The translations under genes and the position numbers were made by a program. Of a stretch of 38,267 bases of DNA, positions 7,423 to 15,324 are shown piece after piece (the first letter of the stretch is position 1; every line of letters starts with the position of its first letter). Source of the stretch: Chitinispirillaceae bacterium (GTDB lineage: Bacteria > Fibrobacterota > Chitinivibrionia > Chitinivibrionales > Chitinispirillaceae); contig JAFGDP010000046.1 in the NCBI GenBank assembly GCA_016932075.1, forward strand, positions 1-38,267, read 5' to 3'. A model generated the notes under the pieces. That model ran no database searches and was not told the DNA's origin. It saw nothing but the letters and a program-made list of their open reading frames with translations.

Positions 7423-9024
7423 ATGAGTACCACGACTACCCGGAAAATCCTTGAAGGGCTGTCACGTTACAGGATACAAGGCAAAATCGGCTCCGGCGGC
7501 ATGGCAACCGTGTACCTCGCGGAAGATCAGGTTCTGCTTCGTGATGTCGCGCTTAAAATAATGCATGAACATTTGCTCAATTCCCCCGAGACGGTCAGGC
7601 GGTTCACCAATGAGGCCTATGCTGTTGCGTCGCTCTCGCATGAAAATATCATCAAAGTTTTTGATTATGGAGAAATCGAGACCCGGCCGTTTATTGTCAT
7701 GGAGCATATTCACGGACCAACGCTCGGTTCGCTTCTCGAGCAGTACGGCGCGTTCACGAACCTCGTCGCTGTTGAACTCGGGAGACAGATACTGTGCGGA
7801 TTGTCCGTGGCTCATGAAAAAGGGATCTTTCATCGTGATATCAAGCCTGAAAACATCATGATCGACAGGGACGGAACGGTGAAGATCATGGATTTCGGTA
7901 TTGCCCATGTGGTCAATAAGGAGTCGTTGACGCTGACCGGTTCGTTTATCGGTTCGCCACGGTTTATCTCGCCGGAACAGGCAAAAGGGGAGTCGCTGCG
8001 CGGTACCACTGATGTTTTTTCGCTTGGTGTACTTCTGTATTTGAGTTTGACAAATGACCTGCCGTTTGATGCCGATATTCCCGCTGCCGTGGTTCATGCC
8101 ATCATTCACGATACGCCGGAGCCGGTATGCATCCGGAATAAAAAAACGTTGTTCTGGTTTTCCGATTTTATTGAAACCTGCCTGGCAAAACAGCCGATGA
8201 CCCGGCCTGATGCTCGAACGGCACTTGCCAGACTCGACAGGGACATGCTGTACCATGGATTGAAGACAGGCAAAATAACGCTCTGCGAATACAAGAATGA
8301 TCCCGGCCGCAGTCATGACGATGAACAGCGGAAGCTGTTCGAACACTATCGTCAGCGGTCACGGGAGGCGGTAAAAAAGAGACAGATCGCGGTTGCGGTC
8401 AAGGCGCTTGAACAGGCCCGGGCCTTTGGATCAGTTCTGCCTGAGGATGAGAAAGCCGTCAAGAAGTGCCTGACGGGACGAAGAGTGACAACAATAGCTT
8501 TGATTGTCATTGGGGCACTATTTCTTGGTGGAGGGGCGTTGTTTATCGCCTATAAGACGGCGGTTGGAAAGGAGAAGGGGCTGGTGCGGCTTGAACATTC
8601 CCCGGTCCGGGCCGATGCCGCCACCATAACGCCCGAGGTACCGGTTCGCCAGCCGGTGTTTCAGGAGGATTCAGGCAAAGAAACAAAGCCAGAGACAAGG
8701 GTGCCGGTACCCAGGCTGCATACTCCCCGTGCTTCCACAACGCCGGCATCTGCCGCTGTCCGGGACACATCGGCGTTACCACAGGGACAGCATACTGCCT
8801 GGATTTCCATACGGACAAACCCTCCCTGGGCAAAGATTTATATCGACGGGATCGAACGGGGAATCACTCCTTCAAAAACAAATTATGCTGTTGGAGGCGG
8901 AGATCATTCGGTGAAAATCATCAAGGACGGATTCAAACCTTACCAGACAACCTGCACTCCTGCTCACCGTGAAACCCTGGGGGTCCGGGTACACCTTATT
9001 CCTGAGCGAGAATCGAATCAATAA
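7423..9024 (+). CDS. Membrane Ser/Thr protein kinase with C-terminal PEGA domain
   Basis: A 533-residue Hanks-type kinase. The kinase domain spans about residues 16-275 with GSGGMATVY (23-31), ATP-binding K45, HRDIKPEN (137-144), DFG (157-159) and the activation/APE region GSPRFISPEQ. All catalytic residues are present, so it should be active. A basic juxtamembrane helix precedes one TM helix (about 356-377). A Pro/Thr-rich linker and a PEGA domain (about 462-530, with NPPWAKIYIDG and KDGFKPYQ) follow on the far side of the membrane. The PEGA end may bind envelope material or a partner. The next gene encodes an FHA-containing sigma-54 activator, a plausible phosphorylation target. Confidence 0.93.
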   Translation: MSTTTTRKILEGLSRYRIQGKIGSGGMATVYLAEDQVLLRDVALKIMHEHLLNSPETVRRFTNEAYAVASLSHENIIKVFDYGEIETRPFIVMEHIHGPTLGSLLEQYGAFTNLVAVELGRQILCGLSVAHEKGIFHRDIKPENIMIDRDGTVKIMDFGIAHVVNKESLTLTGSFIGSPRFISPEQAKGESLRGTTDVFSLGVLLYLSLTNDLPFDADIPAAVVHAIIHDTPEPVCIRNKKTLFWFSDFIETCLAKQPMTRPDARTALARLDRDMLYHGLKTGKITLCEYKNDPGRSHDDEQRKLFEHYRQRSREAVKKRQIAVAVKALEQARAFGSVLPEDEKAVKKCLTGRRVTTIALIVIGALFLGGGALFIAYKTAVGKEKGLVRLEHSPVRADAATITPEVPVRQPVFQEDSGKETKPETRVPVPRLHTPRASTTPASAAVRDTSALPQGQHTAWISIRTNPPWAKIYIDGIERGITPSKTNYAVGGGDHSVKIIKDGFKPYQTTCTPAHRETLGVRVHLIPERESNQ

Positions 9025-9053
9025 CTTTTCAGCTTCTGGTTAATTATTTTCTA

Positions 9054-9096
9054 TATTATACGAAAGTGCGCCGCTGTCAAGGGCCTGTCACGGCGG
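9054..9096 (+). promoter_or_regulatory. AT-rich -10-like box and inverted repeat ahead of sigma-54 activator gene
   Basis: The 137-bp gap contains TATATTATAC (9052-9061), a -10-like element without a convincing -35. An inverted repeat CGCCG (9069-9073)/CGGCG (9091-9095) follows, enclosing two TGTCA direct repeats 11 bp apart. It could be a leader hairpin or a protein site. I found no -24/-12 sigma-54 element with correct spacing. Confidence 0.2.
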
Positions 9097-9161
9097 AATC
9101 GGCAAAAGGTTTTTTGCAGCATGTATCGTCATGACAGCTATGGAATTACGCGGGAGAATAC

Positions 9162-10907
9162 ATGAAACATGTGTTGAGATATTTTGGCCCTGGTACGACC
9201 TCGTGGTTCAGGCTCAAGAACCGGATGACGTTGATCGGCTCCTCAAAGGAGTGTGATATCGTTCTGGACGACCGGTCCGTTCATGATGCCGCCGTTTCTA
9301 TCACGGTAACCGAACAGGGTTGCTGTTTTGAAGTCCTGCCAGAATCAAAGATCCGGCTGAACGGTGAAAGGTCCAGAAAAGGCGATCTCGTTCCAGGTGA
9401 CCGGCTTGAAATCGGGAACCACATTTTTGTCTGTGATGTTGATAACGGCCACAATGGGTCTGAATTCAGGCATAGCGAAGACAAGATCATGGACATGCTC
9501 GACCGGTTCTCCGGTGAAATAGGCAGGGAACGGGATCTTCGCAAGCTTTTGATACGGCTTATGGAAATGCTGCTTGGCTTGTTGAAGGGGACTGATGCGT
9601 TTATTTTCAAGCTCGGAGAGGAAAAAAAACCGGAAGTATTCGTTGCGACCGGAAACAGCGATGCGCAGGACCGTTTCAGCGATACGGTCGTTCAATCCGT
9701 TCTTGAAAGCGGAAAGGGCGTATCGGTGCCCAATGCTCTTGCCGATCCTGCCTTCAGCGGGGCAAAGAGCGTTGCCGACCTCAAGCTTTCCTCGGTAGTC
9801 TGTACCCCCATCACCGTTTCCGGCGATACCATCGGGATCATCTATATCGGCTCCAGCAATGCGACCGTATCCTATACTGCCGCCGACCTCGCGACGCTTT
9901 CCTACTATGCAACCATTGCCGGCATGCTGATCAACCACGTTGACTACATCCGGAGACAGAACAAGACAATTGCGCGATTTGGCGGACTGACTGCGGAAAA
10001 CGGTATTATCGCCGAATCAAAAGTCATGCAAGAGGTGATGTGCGCGATCAAGTCGCTTTCAGGATCCGATATCGTCGTGCTGCTCGAAGGGCCTACCGGC
10101 TGCGGGAAGTCTTATCTAGCGGAAATTATCCATCAAAACAGCCGTCGGGCGGGCAAACCGTTCCTTGTGGTCAATTGCAGTTCGCTCCACGGCGAGCTTC
10201 TTGAGTCCGAACTGTTCGGCCATAAAAAGGGCAGTTTCACCGGGGCGGTGAGCGATCACAACGGCCTCTTTACCGCAGCGGCCGGTGGTACCCTGTTCCT
10301 CGACGAGATCGGCGAACTCGACCCTGCGATACAGGCCAAACTGCTGCGCGTGCTTGAAAGCAGCAAGGTGCGCCCGCTCGGCGCAACGGCGGAACGCCAG
10401 ATTGACGCGAGAGTGATCTGTGCCACCAATAAGGACCTGCATGCCATGGTGAACGCAGGGAAGTTCCGCAGCGACCTGTATTACCGGATCAACCAGTTCA
10501 TCATAAAGATTCCGCCGCTCGCCGAACGGGGCGACGACGTCGAACTGCTGGCATACTATTTTCTTGAGAAATTCAAGGCACAGTATCCCGCGCGGGATAT
10601 CGTGGAATTCCATCCCGCATCGCTCCACCATATCAGGCATTACGACTGGCCGGGCAATATCCGGGAACTATCGAACGCCATTCACCGGGCCGTTCTTTCG
10701 TGCGACGGCCCGCTTTTAATGTTTCCGCGTATAACGTCACCCCAGGATCCCACATTCGATTTCGAAGCCGCGACAAGGGATTTTCACCGGGATCTGTTGA
10801 CGCGCGCGATCAAACGTGCCGGCGGCAACAAGGAGGCCGCAGCCAGACTGCTCGGTATGAGCAGGAGCACCTTTTTCAGGTATGTGTCAACATTACATAT
10901 CAAATAG
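9162..10907 (+). CDS. Sigma-54-dependent activator: FHA-GAF-AAA+-Fis HTH
   Basis: A 581-residue enhancer-binding protein. An FHA-like domain occupies about residues 1-92, a GAF domain about 115-262 and the AAA+ sigma-54 interaction domain about 280-515. Within the last are Walker A GPTGCGKS (310-317), loop GSFTGA (357-362), Walker B GGTLFLDEIGEL (375-386) and the WPGNIREL motif. A Fis-type helix-turn-helix (about 550-578, NKEAAARLLGMSRSTFFRY) ends the protein. The loop is GSFTGA rather than GAFTGA. The FHA domain has HDAAVSI where family members carry SRxHAxI, so phosphothreonine binding may be altered. It sits downstream of the PEGA kinase and probably drives RpoN transcription of envelope or secreted-protein genes. 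The ATG has GGGAGAAT upstream. The stop codon lies inside an 18-bp tandem repeat. Confidence 0.93.
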   Translation: MKHVLRYFGPGTTSWFRLKNRMTLIGSSKECDIVLDDRSVHDAAVSITVTEQGCCFEVLPESKIRLNGERSRKGDLVPGDRLEIGNHIFVCDVDNGHNGSEFRHSEDKIMDMLDRFSGEIGRERDLRKLLIRLMEMLLGLLKGTDAFIFKLGEEKKPEVFVATGNSDAQDRFSDTVVQSVLESGKGVSVPNALADPAFSGAKSVADLKLSSVVCTPITVSGDTIGIIYIGSSNATVSYTAADLATLSYYATIAGMLINHVDYIRRQNKTIARFGGLTAENGIIAESKVMQEVMCAIKSLSGSDIVVLLEGPTGCGKSYLAEIIHQNSRRAGKPFLVVNCSSLHGELLESELFGHKKGSFTGAVSDHNGLFTAAAGGTLFLDEIGELDPAIQAKLLRVLESSKVRPLGATAERQIDARVICATNKDLHAMVNAGKFRSDLYYRINQFIIKIPPLAERGDDVELLAYYFLEKFKAQYPARDIVEFHPASLHHIRHYDWPGNIRELSNAIHRAVLSCDGPLLMFPRITSPQDPTFDFEAATRDFHRDLLTRAIKRAGGNKEAAARLLGMSRSTFFRYVSTLHIK

Positions 10908-10937
10908 AGGATATGCGAAAAATAGAGGATATGCGAA
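10902..10937 (+). repeat. Perfect 18-bp tandem duplication covering stop, RBS and start
   Basis: Positions 10902-10919 and 10920-10937 are identical (AAATAGAGGATATGCGAA). The unit includes the TAG stop of the sigma-54 activator (first copy), a GAGG Shine-Dalgarno-like core and an ATG. Eighteen bases keep frame, so the downstream gene has two in-phase start sites, at 10913 and 10931, each with its own copy of the initiation region. Confidence 0.95.
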
Positions 10938-11704
10938 CAACCGTCATGACTGTGGTCCTGCTATCGTTTTTTTCTACCCAGGTACCGGCCCAGGACCGGA
11001 TCAGGGAATTTTTTGAATGGGGCGAGTACGACAGCCTGCTCGTCGCCATTCCGGCCTACTGTTCCGGCGATTCCGGCAGGATGGATTCCTCATTACTCTG
11101 CGACTACTTCAGCTATCTTGGTGTCGCATTTTTCGCCAAAGGCAACCTGGCCGATGCGCGTGGCGCGTTCAAGCAGGCGATTCTGTGCAGGAATTCCCTT
11201 GACCTGGATACCCAGTATGTCACTGCTGAAATGCTGAGCCTTTTTGCCGATGCCAGGCAGGAGATCGAAAAGGAGAACGAGCAAAAAAGAAAGCAGGATT
11301 CGCTTGCCAGAGTCCGGGATCGTGAACGCAAAGAGAGAGAAGCTCGAGGAGCGCGACTTGCTACCCTTTCCTCCGAGTTCCGAAGGACCGCATGGTATTC
11401 CGGTACGTTTTTTGTCGCTTGTGCCGTTGGCGCAGGGGCGGCCGTGTATGAATACCGTGCCGGACTGGAACTTGACCGTGATTTCAGAGCTGCGGCAGAG
11501 ATCGGCGATAAAATGCGGTATGACCGTTACCAGGAGCTGCTTGTCAATCAAAACAGGAACATCCTGGGATTTTCAGCCGCATCCCTGGTTTCCGGTTGCC
11601 TTGCCGTGTATCTCTGCTCCAGGTGCGTCTCCCTGAGCAGAATGAAATCAAAGATCGTTTTTTCCGGTGAAAAAAGTGGCATCATACTGGCGATTGATTT
11701 TTAA
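10931..11704 (+). CDS. Exported TPR-like protein with coiled coil and two TM segments
   Basis: I do not recognise a named family. From the ATG at 10931 the protein has 257 residues; the duplicated upstream ATG at 10913 would add six (MRKIED). The later start gives the better signal peptide (MRTTVMTVVLLSFFSTQVPAQ). A TPR-like helix pair follows (YLGVAFFAKGNLADARGAF), then a very charged coiled coil (about residues 110-150, rich in K/R/E/D), and two hydrophobic segments (about 163-180 and 208-230). It begins 23 bp after the regulator stop and overlaps the lipoprotein gene by 38 bp, so it is probably in that operon. Likely an envelope scaffold; function unknown. Confidence 0.75.
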   Translation: MRTTVMTVVLLSFFSTQVPAQDRIREFFEWGEYDSLLVAIPAYCSGDSGRMDSSLLCDYFSYLGVAFFAKGNLADARGAFKQAILCRNSLDLDTQYVTAEMLSLFADARQEIEKENEQKRKQDSLARVRDRERKEREARGARLATLSSEFRRTAWYSGTFFVACAVGAGAAVYEYRAGLELDRDFRAAAEIGDKMRYDRYQELLVNQNRNILGFSAASLVSGCLAVYLCSRCVSLSRMKSKIVFSGEKSGIILAIDF

Positions 11705-12722
11705 ATCCGCAGGAGGCATTGCTGTCTCGCACGTTATTGCCCTGATGGCAACCGGGTGCCAGTTTTCCACCGACCTTGCCATGAACAATAATCCGCCGCA
11801 CTGGAGCTCCAGCCAATCGGTCCGGCAGACCGTTTTTTTCCCGGACAGCACCCTGTGCACGCTCATGGTGGAAGATCTTAACGACAGCATCCTCTCGCTT
11901 AGTGCGTGCTTTTTTAAGGATTCGACCGATACCATATGCAAAAATCCGTCACCCTGGCCGTGGTCACCCATATGGTCTGAGCCGGCGCTCGGTATCCGGT
12001 CGGTTTGCTGCGGCATTGACCCATGCAGTCTGGGCGTTTTTTGGGGCGCGTTTCTGATCAGGGACGACGAAAACGAGGGAATGTCGATCCCTTTTTCCTA
12101 TTCGGTTATTCTCTCCGATCCATTTGACCATTTTCCCATTTCCAAAGAATTCTGGACGCCGCAACCGCAATCAGATTCAGGATTCATAGGATTCGATTAC
12201 CTGAATAACAAAGTAAAATTCGATTTCGTGGAATCCGCCGATTCGACCCCTGCTTCAACCGGAGTGCGAACGATGTTTATGGTCAGCGGCGATCTGGAGA
12301 CCAGTGTGCAATTCAAGCTTCGCGACGATATGCGTGACGGTTTTGAAGTCGCTTTCCAGATTTCAACGAGCCCCTTGGCTGGACACTGGGATGGTCAAAA
12401 AACCGGATTTCTCATTACCGGCCTTCCTACCCATGTCCGGTTTACCTGTTTTTCGGTAAACATGCAGACCGACACCAGGGACGTGACCCGCAATTTTCCG
12501 GAATTTGCCGGGTATCTTTCAATCAAACGTCAGGCCGATTCGGTCAGTTTCCTGTTTGTTCCCGGCGATCCACGGCTGCCGGTGATTCCAATGAACAGGT
12601 TCACGTTCCCCGGAGACAGCGCGGTGTATGTCCATGTCAGAATGGGCGTTAGTGACCGGCTGCGGACAAGGCACTGCCTCTGGAGCGATTTCAGGGTCGA
12701 CCGGGGAATGGTGCGGTTTTAG
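11667..12722 (+). CDS. Predicted lipoprotein of unknown function
   Basis: A 351-residue protein starting at GTG. The N-terminus is basic (MKKVASYWR), followed by a hydrophobic stretch ending in LMATGC, a credible lipobox with the acylated Cys at about residue 31. The mature part is rich in Ser, Asp, Phe and Pro with many short beta-like segments and several Cys pairs (CFF, CCG). It looks like a surface beta-sandwich protein, but no domain is recognised. The start lies inside the preceding reading frame and has no strong Shine-Dalgarno, which suggests translational coupling. A more upstream start is unlikely. Confidence 0.72.
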   Translation: MKKVASYWRLIFKSAGGIAVSHVIALMATGCQFSTDLAMNNNPPHWSSSQSVRQTVFFPDSTLCTLMVEDLNDSILSLSACFFKDSTDTICKNPSPWPWSPIWSEPALGIRSVCCGIDPCSLGVFWGAFLIRDDENEGMSIPFSYSVILSDPFDHFPISKEFWTPQPQSDSGFIGFDYLNNKVKFDFVESADSTPASTGVRTMFMVSGDLETSVQFKLRDDMRDGFEVAFQISTSPLAGHWDGQKTGFLITGLPTHVRFTCFSVNMQTDTRDVTRNFPEFAGYLSIKRQADSVSFLFVPGDPRLPVIPMNRFTFPGDSAVYVHVRMGVSDRLRTRHCLWSDFRVDRGMVRF

Positions 12723-12815
12723 CCGGAGCGATACTATCAGTCTCAGTCAAGAAGACGTCCCGAAAACGAGACGGCGGTCTCACGAATGGGAACCTCCCGG
12801 GTGAAAAAACGAGGC

Positions 12816-12843
12816 AATTCGTTTAAATCCGTTATATTATAAT
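12816..12843 (+). promoter_or_regulatory. Possible promoter for the LamG/dockerin gene
   Basis: A perfect -10 hexamer TATAAT (12838-12843) lies 57 bp before the start codon. The -35 at the right distance (AATTCG, 12816-12821) is poor, so activation by a regulator would be needed. The same gap holds a GAGAC/GTCTC hairpin (12768-12781) that could attenuate readthrough from the lipoprotein gene; it has no T-run. Confidence 0.3.
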
Positions 12844-12899
12844 GGCATACTAGTTGCAGGGAAAAGGTGGAACACGTCACTATCATTCACGGGGGTTAT

Positions 12900-15038
12900 A
12901 TGCTCAGAGGACATCAGTTCCGTTTTTTTGCAGCGATTACCATTGCAATGACCGGGAGCCATGCCCAGAACCAGACCGTCGCCCACTGGTCGTTTGATTC
13001 GGTCTCAGCCGATACTTTTTTTGACGTTACGGGCCATGGTTACGATGCGGTCAAAACAGGAGATTCCGTGCGAATTGTCTGTGGATTGTCAGGCAAAGCC
13101 CTTGAATGCAGGGGACCGCAGGGTTCAACCGCCCTCAATACCTTCGATATCCGAGTGACGGAATCGGTCGACAGTTTTGATCTTCCAGCATTTACCATAG
13201 AAACCTGGGTCTACTCTTATATAAACATGGTAAATCCAGGGTCTTTTTACCATCAGCGTGATATTTTTGAATATGTTTCATGCGGCATGGAAGGATCCGG
13301 AATAACCGGCGGATATGCCATGTCGGTGATGGATGACGGCAGGCCGTTTTTGTGCTGGTCGTCAGCAGGAAGCGGGGGAAGCTGGCCGAATGTCATGGCA
13401 GATACCATTATGCTGCCCAATCGTTGGTACCATCTGGTGGGAACGTTTGCCGCTGATTCCGCGAAATTTTACATGAATGGCAGGTTGGCTGGAAAAAGAG
13501 CGGACAGCGGAGGCTATAAATTTTCTGACAGGCCCGCGAGGATCGGTTGTCAATACCAGATCATAGATTCTTTACAAGGACGCACCCGCCAGTTTTTCAA
13601 TGGAAAGATCGATGAACTGAAGCTTTACAACTACGTTCTCGACAGCCAGACAATAAAAAAGAGATACGACTCCCTCAAACCAGCGAAAGAACGCCCCTTT
13701 AAAATCAACTTCGGCATGAAAATCGCCTATGCCAAGCCCGGCGATTCGATCTGGGTGCCGATATATCTGACCAATTTTGAAAACTGGGCATTCTCCGCAT
13801 CACAGTTCAATCTCAGGATAAACTCTTCACAACTATCTTTGCTGACAGTTTCAAAAGACAGCGGCATGGTGAAAAACTGGCTTCTTGACTGGAACCGCAC
13901 GCTCACCGACAGTATTCCCGTGGCCGTTGCCGGTACACGGGATACGGTGAAATATGGTGAAGGGGAGTTCCTTCGCTGTCAGTATCTTGTTAAACCGACT
14001 GTGCAAGATGGCGATACCTGCCTGATTAAAATGGAAAACATCGAAATCGACGAGAATTTCCACCTTGTTTCCGCATTGACCGTTCCCGGCAAAGTCATTA
14101 TCAAGGACCCGGATATCCGTTATGGAGACGTAACCGGCGACGGCCGGGTAACGGTATTCGATGCCCGGGACATCCTTTCATACGTGGTGGGAATGATCAC
14201 GCTGCCTGATTCGGTCAACCATCCCTTTTTTACAAAAGTCGTCGCGGATGTGAGCGGGAATACCACCATTTCCAGTTACGATGCGGCACTGGTATTTCAG
14301 TACAGTCTCGGCATGCTGCCTGATTTTCCCGCAATGAACCGGGCCCCGCTTTTCAAGTGGATTTCCCTGCCGGCACAGGATGAGGTCGCTCATCTGAGCA
14401 TTTTACTGGCATCCGACAACCCGACCGACGGGATGAAATTCAATATGACCGGCGATAATCTCAGGGGTTTCATTGCCGCGGAAATGGCCGTACGCTATGA
14501 CGAGGGCGTGGCAAATATCGACAAGGGATTGATTAAAACCACGCTGCGAGGCGCAAACCTGCAATCAAAAGTCGATCAGTCACAACGACTCATAAAAATC
14601 GCCATGACGACCAATGACGACATTATCCATAACGATCCCGTGCTCCTGGCAACCATCACCCTGCCGCCCAATTCCACCTCGAATCCGTCCAATGCCTTTG
14701 TCATAAACAGGGCGTATGTGAATGAAGGTACTATCCCTACAAATGTAGTGAACGGCGGGATAGTGGGAGTGTCATTCGATCCGATGAGGAAGACAACGTC
14801 GAAGGGGGCTGCCGTGCAGGTGCGAGGTCATTTTTTGTCAATCGGTGCCGGCGCGTTTCCTGCCCAAATATCCCTTTTTTCCTTGAACGGAAGATTATTG
14901 CAGCATTACGGGATGCTTAGATGCACGGCATCATCGGTACAAATTGACCTGTCCCGCTACCGGGGAAATGTGATCGTTTATAAGGTAATAGCAAGGGATG
15001 GCAAGGCCGGTATTGGAAGAGTGGTGGTCGGAAAATGA
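12900..15038 (+). CDS. Secreted LamG-cohesin-dockerin-cohesin protein with T9SS-like tail
   Basis: A 712-residue exported protein. The chosen ATG follows GGGGG at 5 bp and opens directly into a signal peptide (about 1-22, ending SHAQ). Next come a LamG/concanavalin-like jellyroll (about 27-255), a cohesin-like beta domain (about 268-405, with PGDSIWVPIYLTNFE), and a type I dockerin with two calcium loops (DVTGDGRVTVFD from D410 and DVSGNTTISSYD from D450). A second cohesin-like domain follows (about 490-630). The C-terminal about 70 residues (SLFSLNGRLLQ ... IDLSRYRGN ... VVVGK) have the pattern of type IX secretion type A sorting tails. It probably binds glycan or other cell-surface modules. 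No catalytic domain is seen. An upstream in-frame ATG (12867) would put 11 extra residues before the signal peptide and is less likely. Confidence 0.88.
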   Translation: MLRGHQFRFFAAITIAMTGSHAQNQTVAHWSFDSVSADTFFDVTGHGYDAVKTGDSVRIVCGLSGKALECRGPQGSTALNTFDIRVTESVDSFDLPAFTIETWVYSYINMVNPGSFYHQRDIFEYVSCGMEGSGITGGYAMSVMDDGRPFLCWSSAGSGGSWPNVMADTIMLPNRWYHLVGTFAADSAKFYMNGRLAGKRADSGGYKFSDRPARIGCQYQIIDSLQGRTRQFFNGKIDELKLYNYVLDSQTIKKRYDSLKPAKERPFKINFGMKIAYAKPGDSIWVPIYLTNFENWAFSASQFNLRINSSQLSLLTVSKDSGMVKNWLLDWNRTLTDSIPVAVAGTRDTVKYGEGEFLRCQYLVKPTVQDGDTCLIKMENIEIDENFHLVSALTVPGKVIIKDPDIRYGDVTGDGRVTVFDARDILSYVVGMITLPDSVNHPFFTKVVADVSGNTTISSYDAALVFQYSLGMLPDFPAMNRAPLFKWISLPAQDEVAHLSILLASDNPTDGMKFNMTGDNLRGFIAAEMAVRYDEGVANIDKGLIKTTLRGANLQSKVDQSQRLIKIAMTTNDDIIHNDPVLLATITLPPNSTSNPSNAFVINRAYVNEGTIPTNVVNGGIVGVSFDPMRKTTSKGAAVQVRGHFLSIGAGAFPAQISLFSLNGRLLQHYGMLRCTASSVQIDLSRYRGNVIVYKVIARDGKAGIGRVVVGK

Positions 15039-15162
15039 TTGTTGCGGTGAAAACGAGAGCATGCAACCGGAAGCGCGAATATAGTGCAAAACGATGGCAA
15101 AACAGGGAACTCCTGTCAGAGGTGTGGTCGTGATTATATAAATCCGGATTGAATATAGTCGG

Positions 15163-15224
15163 CAACCCTAAAAACGACGGCCGTCGTAAAACTGTAGTCA
15201 AGGGTTGATAGCGTCTCAGAAGAC
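15163..15224 (+). promoter_or_regulatory. Structured leader upstream of small secreted-protein gene
   Basis: In the 286-bp gap before the next gene, CAACCCT (15163-15169) can pair with AGGGTTG (15201-15207). These arms enclose a perfect 14-bp palindrome, ACGACGG/CCGTCGT (15174-15187). A second hairpin, GTCT-CAGA-AGAC (15213-15224), follows. An AAGGAGG Shine-Dalgarno-like stretch then appears (15233-15239) with no good start codon at normal distance. A weak upstream promoter (CTGTCA 15113-15118, TATAAA 15137-15142) would place all this in the 5' UTR. It matches no riboswitch class I can name. Confidence 0.35.
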
Positions 15225-15324
15225 ATAAAAACAAGGAGGTTTGCAAAAAATTGAAATTCCATAAGGTGACGATTTGATTTAGTACATGAGAGTACCATCA
15301 CTATGCAAAGAAAGGATTGCTGCT

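Noticed and set aside
9100..9125. GGC...TTGCA resembling a -24/-12 sigma-54 promoter before the activator gene
   Set aside because: The GG-to-GC spacing is 13 nt rather than the required 10, so RNA polymerase-sigma-54 would not fit.
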